Assembly (NCBI RefSeq): GCF_009796765.1
Contig: NZ_CP047023.1
Location: 1,781,501-1,845,500, forward strand
Direction of reading: 5' to 3'
DNA from: Paraglaciecola sp. L3A3
GTDB lineage: Bacteria; Pseudomonadota; Gammaproteobacteria; Enterobacterales; Alteromonadaceae
DNA length: 64,000 nucleotides
Shown piece after piece: positions 1 to 9,454 of this stretch. A model generated the notes under the pieces. It was given only the letters and a program-made list of their open reading frames with translations, was not told where the DNA came from and did no database searches. The translations under genes and the position numbers were made by a program. Position 1 is the first letter of the stretch. Each line of letters begins with the position of its first letter.

Positions 1-47
1 TTAATAGGTATTTAAAAGGAGAAACTTTGGATTAAAGATTTTAAACA

Positions 48-72
48 AAAGGGGCTGAAAGCCCCTTCTACG
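48..72 (-). terminator. Terminator of the TonB receptor gene
   Basis: A GC-rich hairpin (GGGGCT, short loop, AGCCCC; stem at 51-65) is followed on the minus strand by TTTTGTTT. It lies about 40 bases past the stop of the receptor gene, so it reads as an intrinsic terminator for that gene. Confidence 0.7.
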
Positions 73-103
73 ATATTAAATGTTTGATTATTTTAAATTG
101 AGG

Positions 104-2719
104 TTAAAAACGCTTCTTAACAGATACACCAAAAGTGGCGGGTTCAGCTAAGTAGGCATTTATTTTTCCATCTTGAATCGGTGTATTAAAGGTATTGCTT
201 CCTATATATTCTTGATCCAAAATATTTCTTCCCCATACTATTACATCCATATCTTGAGCAGCGAAATTCATGAATAACCTTAAGTTAAGTAAGTCGTATG
301 AACCTGAAAAATGTAGAGGATCATTGCTGCCATCCATCACTCGATTACCGGTATAACTATATTCAACTTGAATGTAGGAATAAATATTACCCGTTATATC
401 AATGTCTTTTTTGACTTGAACCACACCGTAATGCTCAGGTTCACTGGCTAATCTATCGCCAGAACGGCTGCAAAACTCATCTGTAACTTGAGCCCTTCCT
501 GGATCTTCAATACCGGAATGGAAGGTACTAGGTAACCAACAATTACCCTTCAAAAAAGTTTCATATTCTGCTTTGGTATAGGCATATGCAAATTTGACTT
601 CTAAACTCTGTGTAGGTAACCAAGTGACTTCGAGCTCAGCCCCTGAGGTGTTTATATCCCCGGCATTTTGTAAGTTAAATCCACTACCGGTAAAAGTGTT
701 AGCTTGGAAGTCGGTAATATCAGTTTTGTGAATAGCGGCATTGATCCGCAGATCTTGAGCTGGAAAATCTTGTTTCATGCCCACTTCAATTGAAGTCGAT
801 TTTTCTGCACCAAAAACAGGATCAAACTGGGCGTCAATACGATCTGTATTGGTTCCACCTGATTTATAACCGGTTCCCACTAAAGCATAATAAAGTGAAT
901 TATTAGTCGGTTGATAACTTAACTTCACCGTGCCAGTAACTTGGCTATCTTCCAATTTCTCATTAATGTCGGGTCTACCAGAGGTAACTGCACCTACAAA
1001 AGGTATACCCCAACCTGGTGATTGTAATGGAGCAATAGTTAACAAGTCTGCCGATGAAGGAGCCTGGCCTGCAAGTATAGCTGTACCTATGTTTTGTAAT
1101 GCAAAAGGAATACCGTCTACTCCACCTGAAAAATTAGCAGGAATAAATGGTTCCCCATCAGTATTCAGTTCTGCAAAGGCGCTAAATAACTCTTTTTCTT
1201 CTTCTGTATAGCGTAGCCCTGCGGTCAGAGTAAATTCGTCGGTTAATGCATAATCGAATTGACCAAAAACGGCAAAACTTTCATGGCTTTGTTCAGCGAT
1301 ATGAGGAAAGGTCACATTCGATTGACTGGGTGATGCCACTGGTGCAATAAAACCACCAGTGAGTGCACTTATAGTATTCAAACCATCTACTATATCTTGT
1401 AGATCACTGATGCCATTTTCATTGGCATCTCCTGCAGCTTCTAGAGCTTGGGGATAAGCCACTTGATCAAAAAATACACTAAATCCAATTTCAGCATCAA
1501 GTAAGTAGTCTAAATTAAGATCCTGTTGAAAAAAGTAAACACCTAAAATCATATTTAGTTTCTCTTTGGAATAATCTAGCCTTATTTCCTGAGAGAAAGA
1601 GTCTTGTTCACTATCATTGGTGATGGTTAATAAATTAGCATCGCTGAAATCCCCATCTAGTATATCCGTTGAATTAACACTACGACCGGCACTGATAGAG
1701 ACTAAGCTTAAATGTTCTGTTAAATCCCAATTAATTTCCATAGACAATCCACTATCTTCCATAGTGGAAATCGGCAAAGTATTGAGGGCTACTTTTCTAT
1801 CGAAAAAAGAATCCCCGCCATCGAATAATGTGGCCCCAAAAACGTTACTCAACACATAGTCAGAACCAAACTTGCCCGGGATATCTTTAGCTTGATAATT
1901 ATTCATAACGACAGGAGCCGCACAACATATTTCATCAATTTCAGCATGATCGGCAATCACACGTACCGATATATCATCTGTTGGCGTATATAAAGCCTGT
2001 ATTCTTGCCCCCCAACGATTTCGGTCATTTATGACATTTTTGCCGAGATTGACATCGCTACCTATGCCATCTCTATCACTACTAAAAGCGGTAACACGAA
2101 ATGCAAGAATATCTTCAATAGCAGAAATTGAAGCTGCTCCTGACAAATTTAATAGACCAAAGTTGCCTATAGTGGCTTCTACAAAAGCATCACCACCGTC
2201 ATGACTAGGCGCGACAGTTTTGATTAATATTGCTCCAGAAGGAGTATTTTTACCAAACAGGGTACCTTGAGGGCCACGTAAAACTTCGACTGCTTCTACG
2301 TCAACCAAGTTGTTAATGATGGAGTTTTGTCTAGCACGATAAACCCCATCAATATACATACCGACCGATGACTCTAAACCAAAGTTTTGTGATGATGTGC
2401 CCACACCACGGATAGAAAAACTTGAATTAGTGGCTGACTGACTCTGAAATGCTCCTAATCCTGGAACATTGGTTTGTAAATCATAAATATCTTTAATCAC
2501 AGATTCAGCCATTTGTTCGCCAGAAAAAGCGGTAACAGATACAGGCACCTCTTGGAGATTTTGAGCTCTTTTCTGAGCTGTGACTGTGATGACTTCTAAA
2601 TGTGATTCTTGAGGTTTTTCTTGGGCTAAAGTTAATCCGCTATTTAGCACTAAAGCTGTGCCTAATAAAGCTGATATAGCTGATGGTTTAAAACGTAGTG
2701 GAAGAACTTGTCTCATCAT
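104..2719 (-). CDS. TonB-dependent outer-membrane receptor
   Basis: An 871-residue TonB-dependent receptor that would take up a ligand across the outer membrane using energy passed by TonB-ExbBD. Residues 1-33 form a signal peptide, a TonB-box-like EVITVTAQK lies at 42-50, and a plug domain follows with IRGVG near 103-107 and RGPQGTLFGKN near 148-158. The rest is a barrel ending in a terminal Phe (SVKKRF), as expected for outer-membrane assembly. An acidic segment DANENGISDLQD at 431-442 resembles an EF-hand or dockerin-type calcium loop inside an extracellular region. No transporter or enzyme partner is adjacent, so the substrate cannot be named. The gene stands alone, with its own terminator. 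Confidence 0.93.
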   Translation of the reverse strand: MMRQVLPLRFKPSAISALLGTALVLNSGLTLAQEKPQESHLEVITVTAQKRAQNLQEVPVSVTAFSGEQMAESVIKDIYDLQTNVPGLGAFQSQSATNSSFSIRGVGTSSQNFGLESSVGMYIDGVYRARQNSIINNLVDVEAVEVLRGPQGTLFGKNTPSGAILIKTVAPSHDGGDAFVEATIGNFGLLNLSGAASISAIEDILAFRVTAFSSDRDGIGSDVNLGKNVINDRNRWGARIQALYTPTDDISVRVIADHAEIDEICCAAPVVMNNYQAKDIPGKFGSDYVLSNVFGATLFDGGDSFFDRKVALNTLPISTMEDSGLSMEINWDLTEHLSLVSISAGRSVNSTDILDGDFSDANLLTITNDSEQDSFSQEIRLDYSKEKLNMILGVYFFQQDLNLDYLLDAEIGFSVFFDQVAYPQALEAAGDANENGISDLQDIVDGLNTISALTGGFIAPVASPSQSNVTFPHIAEQSHESFAVFGQFDYALTDEFTLTAGLRYTEEEKELFSAFAELNTDGEPFIPANFSGGVDGIPFALQNIGTAILAGQAPSSADLLTIAPLQSPGWGIPFVGAVTSGRPDINEKLEDSQVTGTVKLSYQPTNNSLYYALVGTGYKSGGTNTDRIDAQFDPVFGAEKSTSIEVGMKQDFPAQDLRINAAIHKTDITDFQANTFTGSGFNLQNAGDINTSGAELEVTWLPTQSLEVKFAYAYTKAEYETFLKGNCWLPSTFHSGIEDPGRAQVTDEFCSRSGDRLASEPEHYGVVQVKKDIDITGNIYSYIQVEYSYTGNRVMDGSNDPLHFSGSYDLLNLRLFMNFAAQDMDVIVWGRNILDQEYIGSNTFNTPIQDGKINAYLAEPATFGVSVKKRF

Positions 2720-3210
2720 TTATTCTCTTTAATGTTCGTAAACTAGTCTGATTTGCTGAGTTAATTAGTATATAACCTGAACTCGGGTTAAAAAGTATCG
2801 TGTCATTTTAATTTATACTTAAAACTCAATGGGTTACAAATACACATTCATTTTGATTTACATCAACGCTTACTCGATGACGAAATTTTTGTGGATAGCA
2901 AGGCGGATTTTCGTTCGCAATAGCTGGCTATTGTTACAAGATCCAACGCCGCTAGGCGCAAAAAAGCGTTATTGAGAAGCTCTGTTTATCCCGATCTCAG
3001 GTTATATAGATTAGGTTAATTATCTACGCTTAATCTTACCCTATTTGACCACTCACCATAACCACTGAGGCTTTTTTAAAAAATACACAGTATTAACTAT
3101 TCGTTAACCATTATCGGTATGTAGATACAGTAATAGAAAATACATAAAAAAAACAGTTAATGGCAGGTTATTATTTAAAATATATTTGGGTAATCGATTG
3201 ATTATATTAA
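2720..3210. other. Intergenic gap holding a MITE-like repeat
   Basis: The stretch between the TonB receptor and the DUF3718-like gene has no credible coding frame. It contains the inverted-repeat element described separately (2774-3004). The remainder is AT-rich and presumably holds the promoter of the receptor gene, which I could not define. Confidence 0.6.
2774..3004. repeat. MITE-like inverted-repeat element, single copy
   Basis: The element begins AACCTGAACTCGGGTTA (2774-2790) and ends with the near inverse (TATCCCGATCTCAGGTT, ending 3003), so the ends are imperfect terminal inverted repeats. Its right part (2869-3003) is clearly related to the tandem units at 59378-59649: GTGGATAGCAAGGCGGATTT, an AATAGC/GCTATT hairpin and a TAGGCGCAAAAA stretch are shared. 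Both ends are flanked by TATA, which may be a target duplication or part of the palindrome. No coding potential is seen. Confidence 0.65.
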
Positions 3211-3238
3211 AAAAACGGCCTCAAATGAGGCCGGTTTT
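3211..3238 (-). terminator. Terminator of the DUF3718-like gene
   Basis: The hairpin CGGCCTCA/TGAGGCCG has A/T runs on both sides. On the minus strand it is followed by seven T, downstream of the small secreted protein gene. It could work in both directions. Confidence 0.75.
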
Positions 3239-3311
3239 TAAGGTCGGTAGTTTAATACCAACCACCATGTTGAACGGTTTGAAACCTAGGATTAGCTAAG
3301 TCTTTGCTCAA

Positions 3312-3707
3312 TTAGATACGATCTTTTAATACAGCGGCAATAGGGGAATTCGCTAGGCCATTTTCGGCGGCCCATGCAGTAATAGTTTTTCCATCATTTT
3401 CTGGTGCACTTAAGTCACTTTTAGGCATTTTTTTCACCATCAAGGTACCTGTTTCTATTGCATTGTTAAGCATAGCAGTGCGAATTAAGCTGTTACCACC
3501 ACAAGAAACACCTGAATAATAATCTTTAATACGTAGGCTAAAGTCAGATTGTACACGCTTCATTTTTTTACGAAGTTCGCCTTTATCATCTGCTTTAACG
3601 ATAGTGCAAATATTTTGTAATGCTTCGCCCACATCAGCTTGTGCGTTGCCAGCAAAGATTAAAGAAGTAGTCGCGATTACGATAGATGTTTTAACTATTT
3701 TCAACAT
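3312..3707 (-). CDS. Small secreted protein, DUF3718-like
   Basis: A predicted exported protein of 131 residues from the ATG at 3707, which has GAGAG about 8 bases upstream; longer upstream starts lack this. The N-terminus (MLKIVKTSIVIATTSLIFAGNAQA) is a clear signal peptide. The mature part has two Cys (NICTIV and SCGGNSLIR) and resembles DUF3718, a small proteobacterial family of unknown function. After the TAA stop the same frame stays open for 18 codons and ends DLANPRFQTVQHGGWY just before the terminator, which suggests a shortened C-terminus. The function is unknown. Confidence 0.7.
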   Translation of the reverse strand: MLKIVKTSIVIATTSLIFAGNAQADVGEALQNICTIVKADDKGELRKKMKRVQSDFSLRIKDYYSGVSCGGNSLIRTAMLNNAIETGTLMVKKMPKSDLSAPENDGKTITAWAAENGLANSPIAAVLKDRI

Positions 3708-3874
3708 GGTTAAATTCTCTCTGTAGGTTAATAAAAATTGTTTTGAAACTTGGTTCTGTTTAGGAATCAATGTTTCGATGGGTTTATTAAACACTCATTT
3801 CATTGATTAAAAAATCTACAGGTCGATACTTAGGTATATAAAACAATACTCAGAGTAATAATTGAAATTGATAA

Positions 3875-3894
3875 CAAGCCGCGAATGCGGCTTG
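3875..3894 (-). terminator. Possible terminator of the his operon
   Basis: A perfect hairpin CAAGCCGC/GCGGCTTG lies about 35 bases past the hisIE stop, followed on the minus strand by TTATCAATTT. The T-tract is weak, so this is a probable rather than certain end of the histidine operon. Confidence 0.5.
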
Positions 3895-3927
3895 ACAAAA
3901 AAGGAAGGTAATTGTCTTAATTTTAAC

Positions 3928-4548
3928 TTATTTAGCGTGGCGCTGTTTTAATACGGCTATGACATCTGACAAGTTCAAATCACTAGCTTGCAGTAACACT
4001 AATAAGTGGTAAAGCAGATCAGCAGATTCATTTTTTAGCTCATCTAAATCTTTTACTGTGGCAGCTAAGGCTGTTTCTACACCTTCTTCACCGACTTTCT
4101 GAGCGATACGTTTAATACCACTAGCATACAAGCTTGCTGTATAGCTGCTCTTGGCATCAGCACCTTTACGAGAAGCTATCACTTGTTCTAATTCAGCAAT
4201 AAAGCTGATGTCGGCTGAGCCACTCTCTGCCCAGCATGTTTCAGTACCTTTATGGCAAGTAGGACCTACTGGATTAACTAAAGCTAAAATACAGTCATTG
4301 TCACAATCAGCCGTTAGTTCAACTAAGTTTAAGCTGTTGCCAGATTCTTCCCCTTTAGTCCATAAACGTTGTTTAGAGCGGCTGAAGAAAGTGACTAAAC
4401 CTGTTTCTAAGGTTTTATTTAATGCATCTTGATTCATAAAACCTTGCATCAGTACTTTACCGCTAATTGCATTTTGTACAACGCAAGGAATCAGGTTGTC
4501 CATTTTCTGCCAAGCCAACTCAGCAATATTTTGTTTAGTAATAATCAT
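3928..4548 (-). CDS. hisI: Phosphoribosyl-AMP cyclohydrolase / phosphoribosyl-ATP pyrophosphatase
   Basis: Bifunctional HisIE of 206 residues, catalysing steps 2 and 3 of histidine biosynthesis. The N-terminal cyclohydrolase half carries DCDNDC at 81-86, with further metal-binding Cys near 98 and 105 (TCHKGTETC). The C-terminal pyrophosphatase half has [10 protein letters not shown] near 151-160 and an ESADLLYHL segment. It is the last gene of the minus-strand his operon. A 162-base gap with an inverted repeat separates it from hisF, so it may have extra transcript-end or processing signals. Confidence 0.96.
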   Translation of the reverse strand: MIITKQNIAELAWQKMDNLIPCVVQNAISGKVLMQGFMNQDALNKTLETGLVTFFSRSKQRLWTKGEESGNSLNLVELTADCDNDCILALVNPVGPTCHKGTETCWAESGSADISFIAELEQVIASRKGADAKSSYTASLYASGIKRIAQKVGEEGVETALAATVKDLDELKNESADLLYHLLVLLQASDLNLSDVIAVLKQRHAK

Positions 4549-4599
4549 CTTAATCTCTAATAATGTTTTAGCTACGAGCTACGAGCATTAAAGCTTTTG

Positions 4600-4693
4600 A
4601 ACCACAGAGTTCATAGAGGCTTCGCTACACAGAGGTTGTGAATGCTAAGAATTAGATTTTCTTTTCCTCTGCGCACTCAGTGTCCTCTGTGGT
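4600..4693. repeat. Interspersed inverted repeat between hisF and hisI
   Basis: The arms ACCACAGAG (4600-4608) and CTCTGTGGT (4685-4693) are perfect inverted repeats around a spacer with more CACAGAGG and CCTCTG(C/T) fragments. The same CACAGAG words recur at 5631-5664, 13719-13760 and, inverted, near 15995 and 28490. This marks a dispersed repeat family. Confidence 0.5.
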
Positions 4694-4710
4694 TAATATT
4701 CTTTTGGTCT

Positions 4711-5484
4711 TTAATCTCTAATTGCTACTTTTTGTTCACGTAAATAGGCTTTTAAATCCGGTATCGGAATAATACCTTTGTGAAATACCGATGCAGCCAG
4801 TGCGCCATCAACGTCAGCTTGTTCGAATACATTTTTAAAATGTACCTTTTCACCAGCACCGCCTGAAGCGATTAAAGGCACTTTACAAGCGGCACGAATA
4901 GCGGCTAATTGTGCAATATCATAACCTTGTCGAACACCATCTTGGTTCATGCAATTTAATACTATTTCACCGGCACCACGTTGTTGCACTTCTTTCACCC
5001 AGTCAGCTGTTTGCCAAGCTGTGACTTGGGTACGAGACTCATCACCTGTGTATTGATGAACTTGGTAGACTCCTGTTTCTTCATTGTAGAAACTGTCAAT
5101 CCCCACCACTACACATTGTTGGCCGTAGGTGTCATGTAAGCGGGTGATTAACTCAGGATCAGCTAAAGCTGGCGAGTTAACAGATATCTTATCTGCCCCC
5201 ATCTCTAGAATTTTACCTGCATCTTCAACGGTTTTTATGCCGCCCGCTACACAGAAAGGGATATCAATCACTTGGGCAATACGGGTTACCCAGCTTTTAT
5301 CGACAACACGTTGATCACTGGATGCTGTGATGTCATAAAACACCAATTCATCAGCACCTTGTAAAGCATATTGTTCGGCAAGGGGAACAATGTCACCGAT
5401 TATTTCGTGGTTACGAAATTTAACCCCTTTTACGACCTTGCCATCTTTAACATCGAGGCAAGGAATAATGCGTCTTGCTAACAT
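4711..5484 (-). CDS. hisF: Imidazole glycerol phosphate synthase, cyclase subunit
   Basis: HisF of 257 residues, the barrel subunit that joins HisH-derived ammonia to PRFAR, giving imidazole glycerol phosphate and AICAR. The start [15 protein letters not shown] is canonical. The catalytic acids are in place: D11, and D130 in VVGIDS. Phosphate-binding Gly motifs (VAGGIK near 79-84, IASGGAGE near 205-212) are present. In this operon it is separated from hisA by ilvE and from ilvE by a 392-base gap rich in repeats. It may therefore depend on read-through, or on a promoter I could not define. Confidence 0.97.
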   Translation of the reverse strand: MLARRIIPCLDVKDGKVVKGVKFRNHEIIGDIVPLAEQYALQGADELVFYDITASSDQRVVDKSWVTRIAQVIDIPFCVAGGIKTVEDAGKILEMGADKISVNSPALADPELITRLHDTYGQQCVVVGIDSFYNEETGVYQVHQYTGDESRTQVTAWQTADWVKEVQQRGAGEIVLNCMNQDGVRQGYDIAQLAAIRAACKVPLIASGGAGEKVHFKNVFEQADVDGALAASVFHKGIIPIPDLKAYLREQKVAIRD

Positions 5485-5876
5485 AAAAAACCTTAAAAAT
5501 TTTTCGAGTTTCTAGCCGCGACTTGCGACTAAAAACTTGTAACAGAACCTAAAGTCAGCGCTAAACTTTTGTTCGAATCTCGTCATTCCTGCATGTCGTT
5601 GGCAGGGTTCCCTTCTTCTAAAGCTATTCCCCACAGAGAACACAGAGCGCTTCGCTGCACAGAGAAAAGCATAAAACTATAGACTGTTAAGAAAACACTG
5701 ATTTTATTAATCTGTGTCTTCTTTTAATCTTCTTTACCTCAGTGCTCAGCTTTTAGTCTTTTGTAGGTCGTCCATTTATGGCGTCTATTGTTTACATTGA
5801 CGGGCTAAAGCCCCGACCTACAATAAAGAATTTTCATTATCTTTGTGGTTCAAATCCCTCTTGCTCCAAACTGCTG
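5485..5876. other. Repeat-filled gap between ilvE and hisF
   Basis: The 392 bases between ilvE and hisF hold no gene. Three separate repeats are visible: a REP-like hairpin (CCTGC/GCAGG within 5583-5612), CACAGAG words at 5631-5664, and a long inverted repeat TTGTAGGTCG/CGACCTACAA at 5761-5823. This is an unusual load of repeats inside an operon. Confidence 0.6.
5761..5823. repeat. Inverted repeat TTGTAGGTCG...CGACCTACAA
   Basis: Perfect 10-base terminal arms (5761-5770 and 5814-5823) enclose a second palindromic segment, GGGCTAAAGCCC. It resembles dispersed palindromic repeats common between genes in Alteromonadales. It has no coding capacity and lacks a clear T-tract, so I do not call it a terminator. 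Confidence 0.55.
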
Positions 5877-6875
5877 TTACTTAACTTCAGTCAACCAGTT
5901 ATGGTTATCTTCAGCTTGGCCCCATTGAATTTCATTTAATGCTTGGCGTAACTTCTGCGTAGTAGGGCCATTTTCACCTGTACCTACTTTGTACTCTTGA
6001 CCATTATGGATCAAAGTACCAACAGAGGTTAACACGGCAGCAGTACCAGATAATGCGGCTTCTACATTAGGTTTAGCTGCACGCTCTAATAACTCAGTCA
6101 CAGTAAGATCTCTTTCAGAAACCGTCATGCCTAAATCGGCAGCAATTTTCAATACTGAGTCACGAGTGACACCGTGTAAAAATTCTGAAGATAAAGCTTT
6201 AGTGATAACTTCATTGCCATCAATCAAAATAAAGTTTGCAGCGCCAGTCTCTTGCACATCACCATTCGGACAAAATAAAATTTGGTCGGCTTGTACTTGT
6301 TCTTTTGCTTGTAAAATAGGACCTAAAGCACTGGCATAATTACCACCACTTTTAATCATACCCATGTGGGGTGCACAGCGCATACCTGTTTCATCCAGTA
6401 ATATGCGCAGTGGTCTTGAGCCACCGGCAAAATAATCACCTACAGGAGAAATTAATACATATAAGATAGAGGTAGCACTGGGGGCTGCGGCTTTACCAAC
6501 GGCTGCCTCTGTCCCAATATGCGTAGGGCGAATATACATAGAGCCTGGAGGCTCTGGAATTTCATCTTTGTACTGAGCGACTATGTCTAAAATCATATCA
6601 GACACTTGTTGCTGGTTAACTTGCGGTAAATGCAACAAGTTACTGCTTTGATCAAAACGATTAATATTTTGATCCATGCGAAACACATGCACACTGCCAT
6701 CTTGATGTTTAAAGGCTTTAAGTCCTTCAAAACAAGTACTTGAATAATGTAGAACATGCGCACCAGGGTGCAATTGAATACTGTCTGAGGAAACTGTTTT
6801 AGCTTCGCTCCATTGACCATTTTCGAAAGTTGTTAGTGCCATTTTAGGCATAAAAACTGTACCAAATGCCGACAT
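5877..6875 (-). CDS. ilvE: Branched-chain amino acid aminotransferase
   Basis: A PLP-dependent fold-type IV aminotransferase of 332 residues that interconverts Leu, Ile and Val with their 2-oxo acids, using glutamate/2-oxoglutarate. The PLP lysine is K175 in GMIKSGGNY. YIRPTHIGTE (near 114-123) and CPNGDVQETGAANFIL are further family signatures. The length and the LHYSSTCFEGLKAF segment match the longer BCAT subgroup. It begins 67 bases after hisA, in the same direction, inside the his operon. That places it under his attenuation if the operon is transcribed as a unit. No defect is visible. Confidence 0.93.
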   Translation of the reverse strand: MSAFGTVFMPKMALTTFENGQWSEAKTVSSDSIQLHPGAHVLHYSSTCFEGLKAFKHQDGSVHVFRMDQNINRFDQSSNLLHLPQVNQQQVSDMILDIVAQYKDEIPEPPGSMYIRPTHIGTEAAVGKAAAPSATSILYVLISPVGDYFAGGSRPLRILLDETGMRCAPHMGMIKSGGNYASALGPILQAKEQVQADQILFCPNGDVQETGAANFILIDGNEVITKALSSEFLHGVTRDSVLKIAADLGMTVSERDLTVTELLERAAKPNVEAALSGTAAVLTSVGTLIHNGQEYKVGTGENGPTTQKLRQALNEIQWGQAEDNHNWLTEVK

Positions 6876-6942
6876 TGTAAATTCCTAAATTTTTATTTTA
6901 TATTGTGTAAACAGGTATGAAATTGTGTTTCATACGAGCTCA

Positions 6943-7740
<798 letters not shown>

Positions 7741-7752
7741 TTACTAAGAAAT

Positions 7753-8382
7753 TTACAACTGAATAAAGTTTTTCAAAAGTTGCGCACCTGCATCGCTGGA
7801 ACGCTCAGGGTGAAATTGCACACCAAAGAAATTATCTTTGTGAATAGCCGCAGAAAAGTCCATTCCGTAGTGGCATTTGGCTAAAGTGAACTCAGATAAA
7901 GCTACCGCAAAACTATGTACAAAATAGAAATAACTATCTGCATCTAAGCCTTTAAATAAAGGTGCATCTGCAGCGGCTGACACAGTGTTCCAGCCCATAT
8001 GTGGTAAGCGTAAATCGCCTACTTGCATACGCTTAACTTGTCCAGGGATCAAGTTTAAACATGGCGTACTGCCGGTTAAGCTTTCTTCAGAGCTTTCCAC
8101 CATCAATTGCATGCCCAAACAAATACCTAATACCGGTTGAGTCAAACTTTGAATGGCTTCAACTAACTGTTTTTGTTTAATACTGGCCATAGCCGCATTG
8201 GCACTGCCTACGCCCGGTAAAAATACCTTGTCTGCTTTTTTAATGACATTCACGTCATCACTTACATTCACTTTGACACCTAAACGTTCAACTGCAAATT
8301 TAACAGATGAAATATTGGCGCAGCCTGTGTTTACAATGACAATTTCTTGCTGCTTTTTAGTTAAGTCGATCATATCGCTCAT
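7753..8382 (-). CDS. hisH: Imidazole glycerol phosphate synthase, glutamine amidotransferase subunit
   Basis: HisH of 209 residues supplies ammonia from glutamine to HisF. The nucleophile Cys is in VLGICLGMQL (Cys88), and the His/Glu of the catalytic triad are in VQFHPERS near the C-terminus. I chose the ATG at 8382, four bases after the hisB stop, because AAAGGAGCA at the end of hisB is a strong ribosome site for it. A longer frame start at 8457 would overlap hisB by 71 bases and adds an unrelated N-terminus. Confidence 0.95.
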   Translation of the reverse strand: MSDMIDLTKKQQEIVIVNTGCANISSVKFAVERLGVKVNVSDDVNVIKKADKVFLPGVGSANAAMASIKQKQLVEAIQSLTQPVLGICLGMQLMVESSEESLTGSTPCLNLIPGQVKRMQVGDLRLPHMGWNTVSAAADAPLFKGLDADSYFYFVHSFAVALSEFTLAKCHYGMDFSAAIHKDNFFGVQFHPERSSDAGAQLLKNFIQL

Positions 8383-8386
8383 GTAA

Positions 8387-9454
8387 CTACAATGCTCCTT
8401 TACTACTAGGTAAAGCTTCACCTTGTTTATGGATAGCTTGGCGTAAGGCACGGCCAAATACTTTAAATAAACTTTCTACTTGGTGGTGAGCATTGCCTTC
8501 TGAAGTCGATAAGTGCAATGATAATCCCATAGCTTGTGCAATTGAGTAGAAAAAATGAGGTACCATTTCGGTAGCCATTTCGCCTACTTGATCGCGACTA
8601 AATTCTGCTTCAAATTTTAAGTGTGGACGATTAGAAATATCTAAAATACATTCAGCTCGGCATTCATCCATAGGCAAGGCAAACCCAAAGCGGCCAATAC
8701 CACGTTTGTCACCTAAGGCTTTCTTCAGCGCTTCGCCTAGGGCTAAGGCGGTATCTTCAACACTGTGATGATCATCAATATGTAAGTCGCCATCTACTGT
8801 TAAGTTCAGTTCAAATCCACCATGAGTGGCGATTTGATCAAGCATGTGATCAAAAAAACCTAAGCCAGTTTCTATGGTCGACTTTGCCGTTGAGTCTAAA
8901 TCCACAGTGACATTAATATTGGTTTCAGATGTTTTACGCACTACAGTTGCCACACGGCTAGAGGCTAATAATTGTTTCTCAATGGCCGGCCAGTTTTTGT
9001 TTTGCGGATTATATTTAATTCCCACTATGCCCATGTTTTCAGCAAGTTGAATATCGGTATCGCGGTCGCCAATCACAAAAGAGCGAGTAAAGTCGACTTT
9101 TCCTTGTTGTAGGTAGTCTTTGACTAAACCTAGTTTAGGTTTGCGACATGAGCAGTTATCGGCATCAAAATGAGGACAAATTAATACATCATCAAATATC
9201 ACACCCTGACTTTTGAATATATCCATCATCTTGTTATGAGCTAAATCAAAATCAGCTTGAGGGAAACTATCCGTACCTAAACCGTCTTGGTTCGACACCA
9301 TCACCAAGCTAAATCCAGCCTGTTGTAACTTAAGTAATACTGGGATCACTTGCGGTTCAAAGACTAATTTTTCTAAGGTGTCTAATTGTTTGTCAATTGC
9401 TGGCTCTTCAACCAGAGTCCCGTCACGATCGATAAAAAGAATAGCTTGGCTCAT
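8387..9454 (-). CDS. hisB: Histidinol-phosphatase / imidazoleglycerol-phosphate dehydratase
   Basis: A bifunctional enzyme of 355 residues. Residues 1 to about 165 are a HAD-type phosphatase (DRDGT at 9-13, with a zinc-site Cys/His group [11 protein letters not shown]). Residues from about 167 are the dehydratase, with [23 protein letters not shown] and HHQVESLFK metal-binding motifs. The fusion is typical of gammaproteobacteria. Its start overlaps the hisC stop by four bases (ATGA), indicating translational coupling. Confidence 0.97.
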   Translation of the reverse strand: MSQAILFIDRDGTLVEEPAIDKQLDTLEKLVFEPQVIPVLLKLQQAGFSLVMVSNQDGLGTDSFPQADFDLAHNKMMDIFKSQGVIFDDVLICPHFDADNCSCRKPKLGLVKDYLQQGKVDFTRSFVIGDRDTDIQLAENMGIVGIKYNPQNKNWPAIEKQLLASSRVATVVRKTSETNINVTVDLDSTAKSTIETGLGFFDHMLDQIATHGGFELNLTVDGDLHIDDHHSVEDTALALGEALKKALGDKRGIGRFGFALPMDECRAECILDISNRPHLKFEAEFSRDQVGEMATEMVPHFFYSIAQAMGLSLHLSTSEGNAHHQVESLFKVFGRALRQAIHKQGEALPSSKGAL

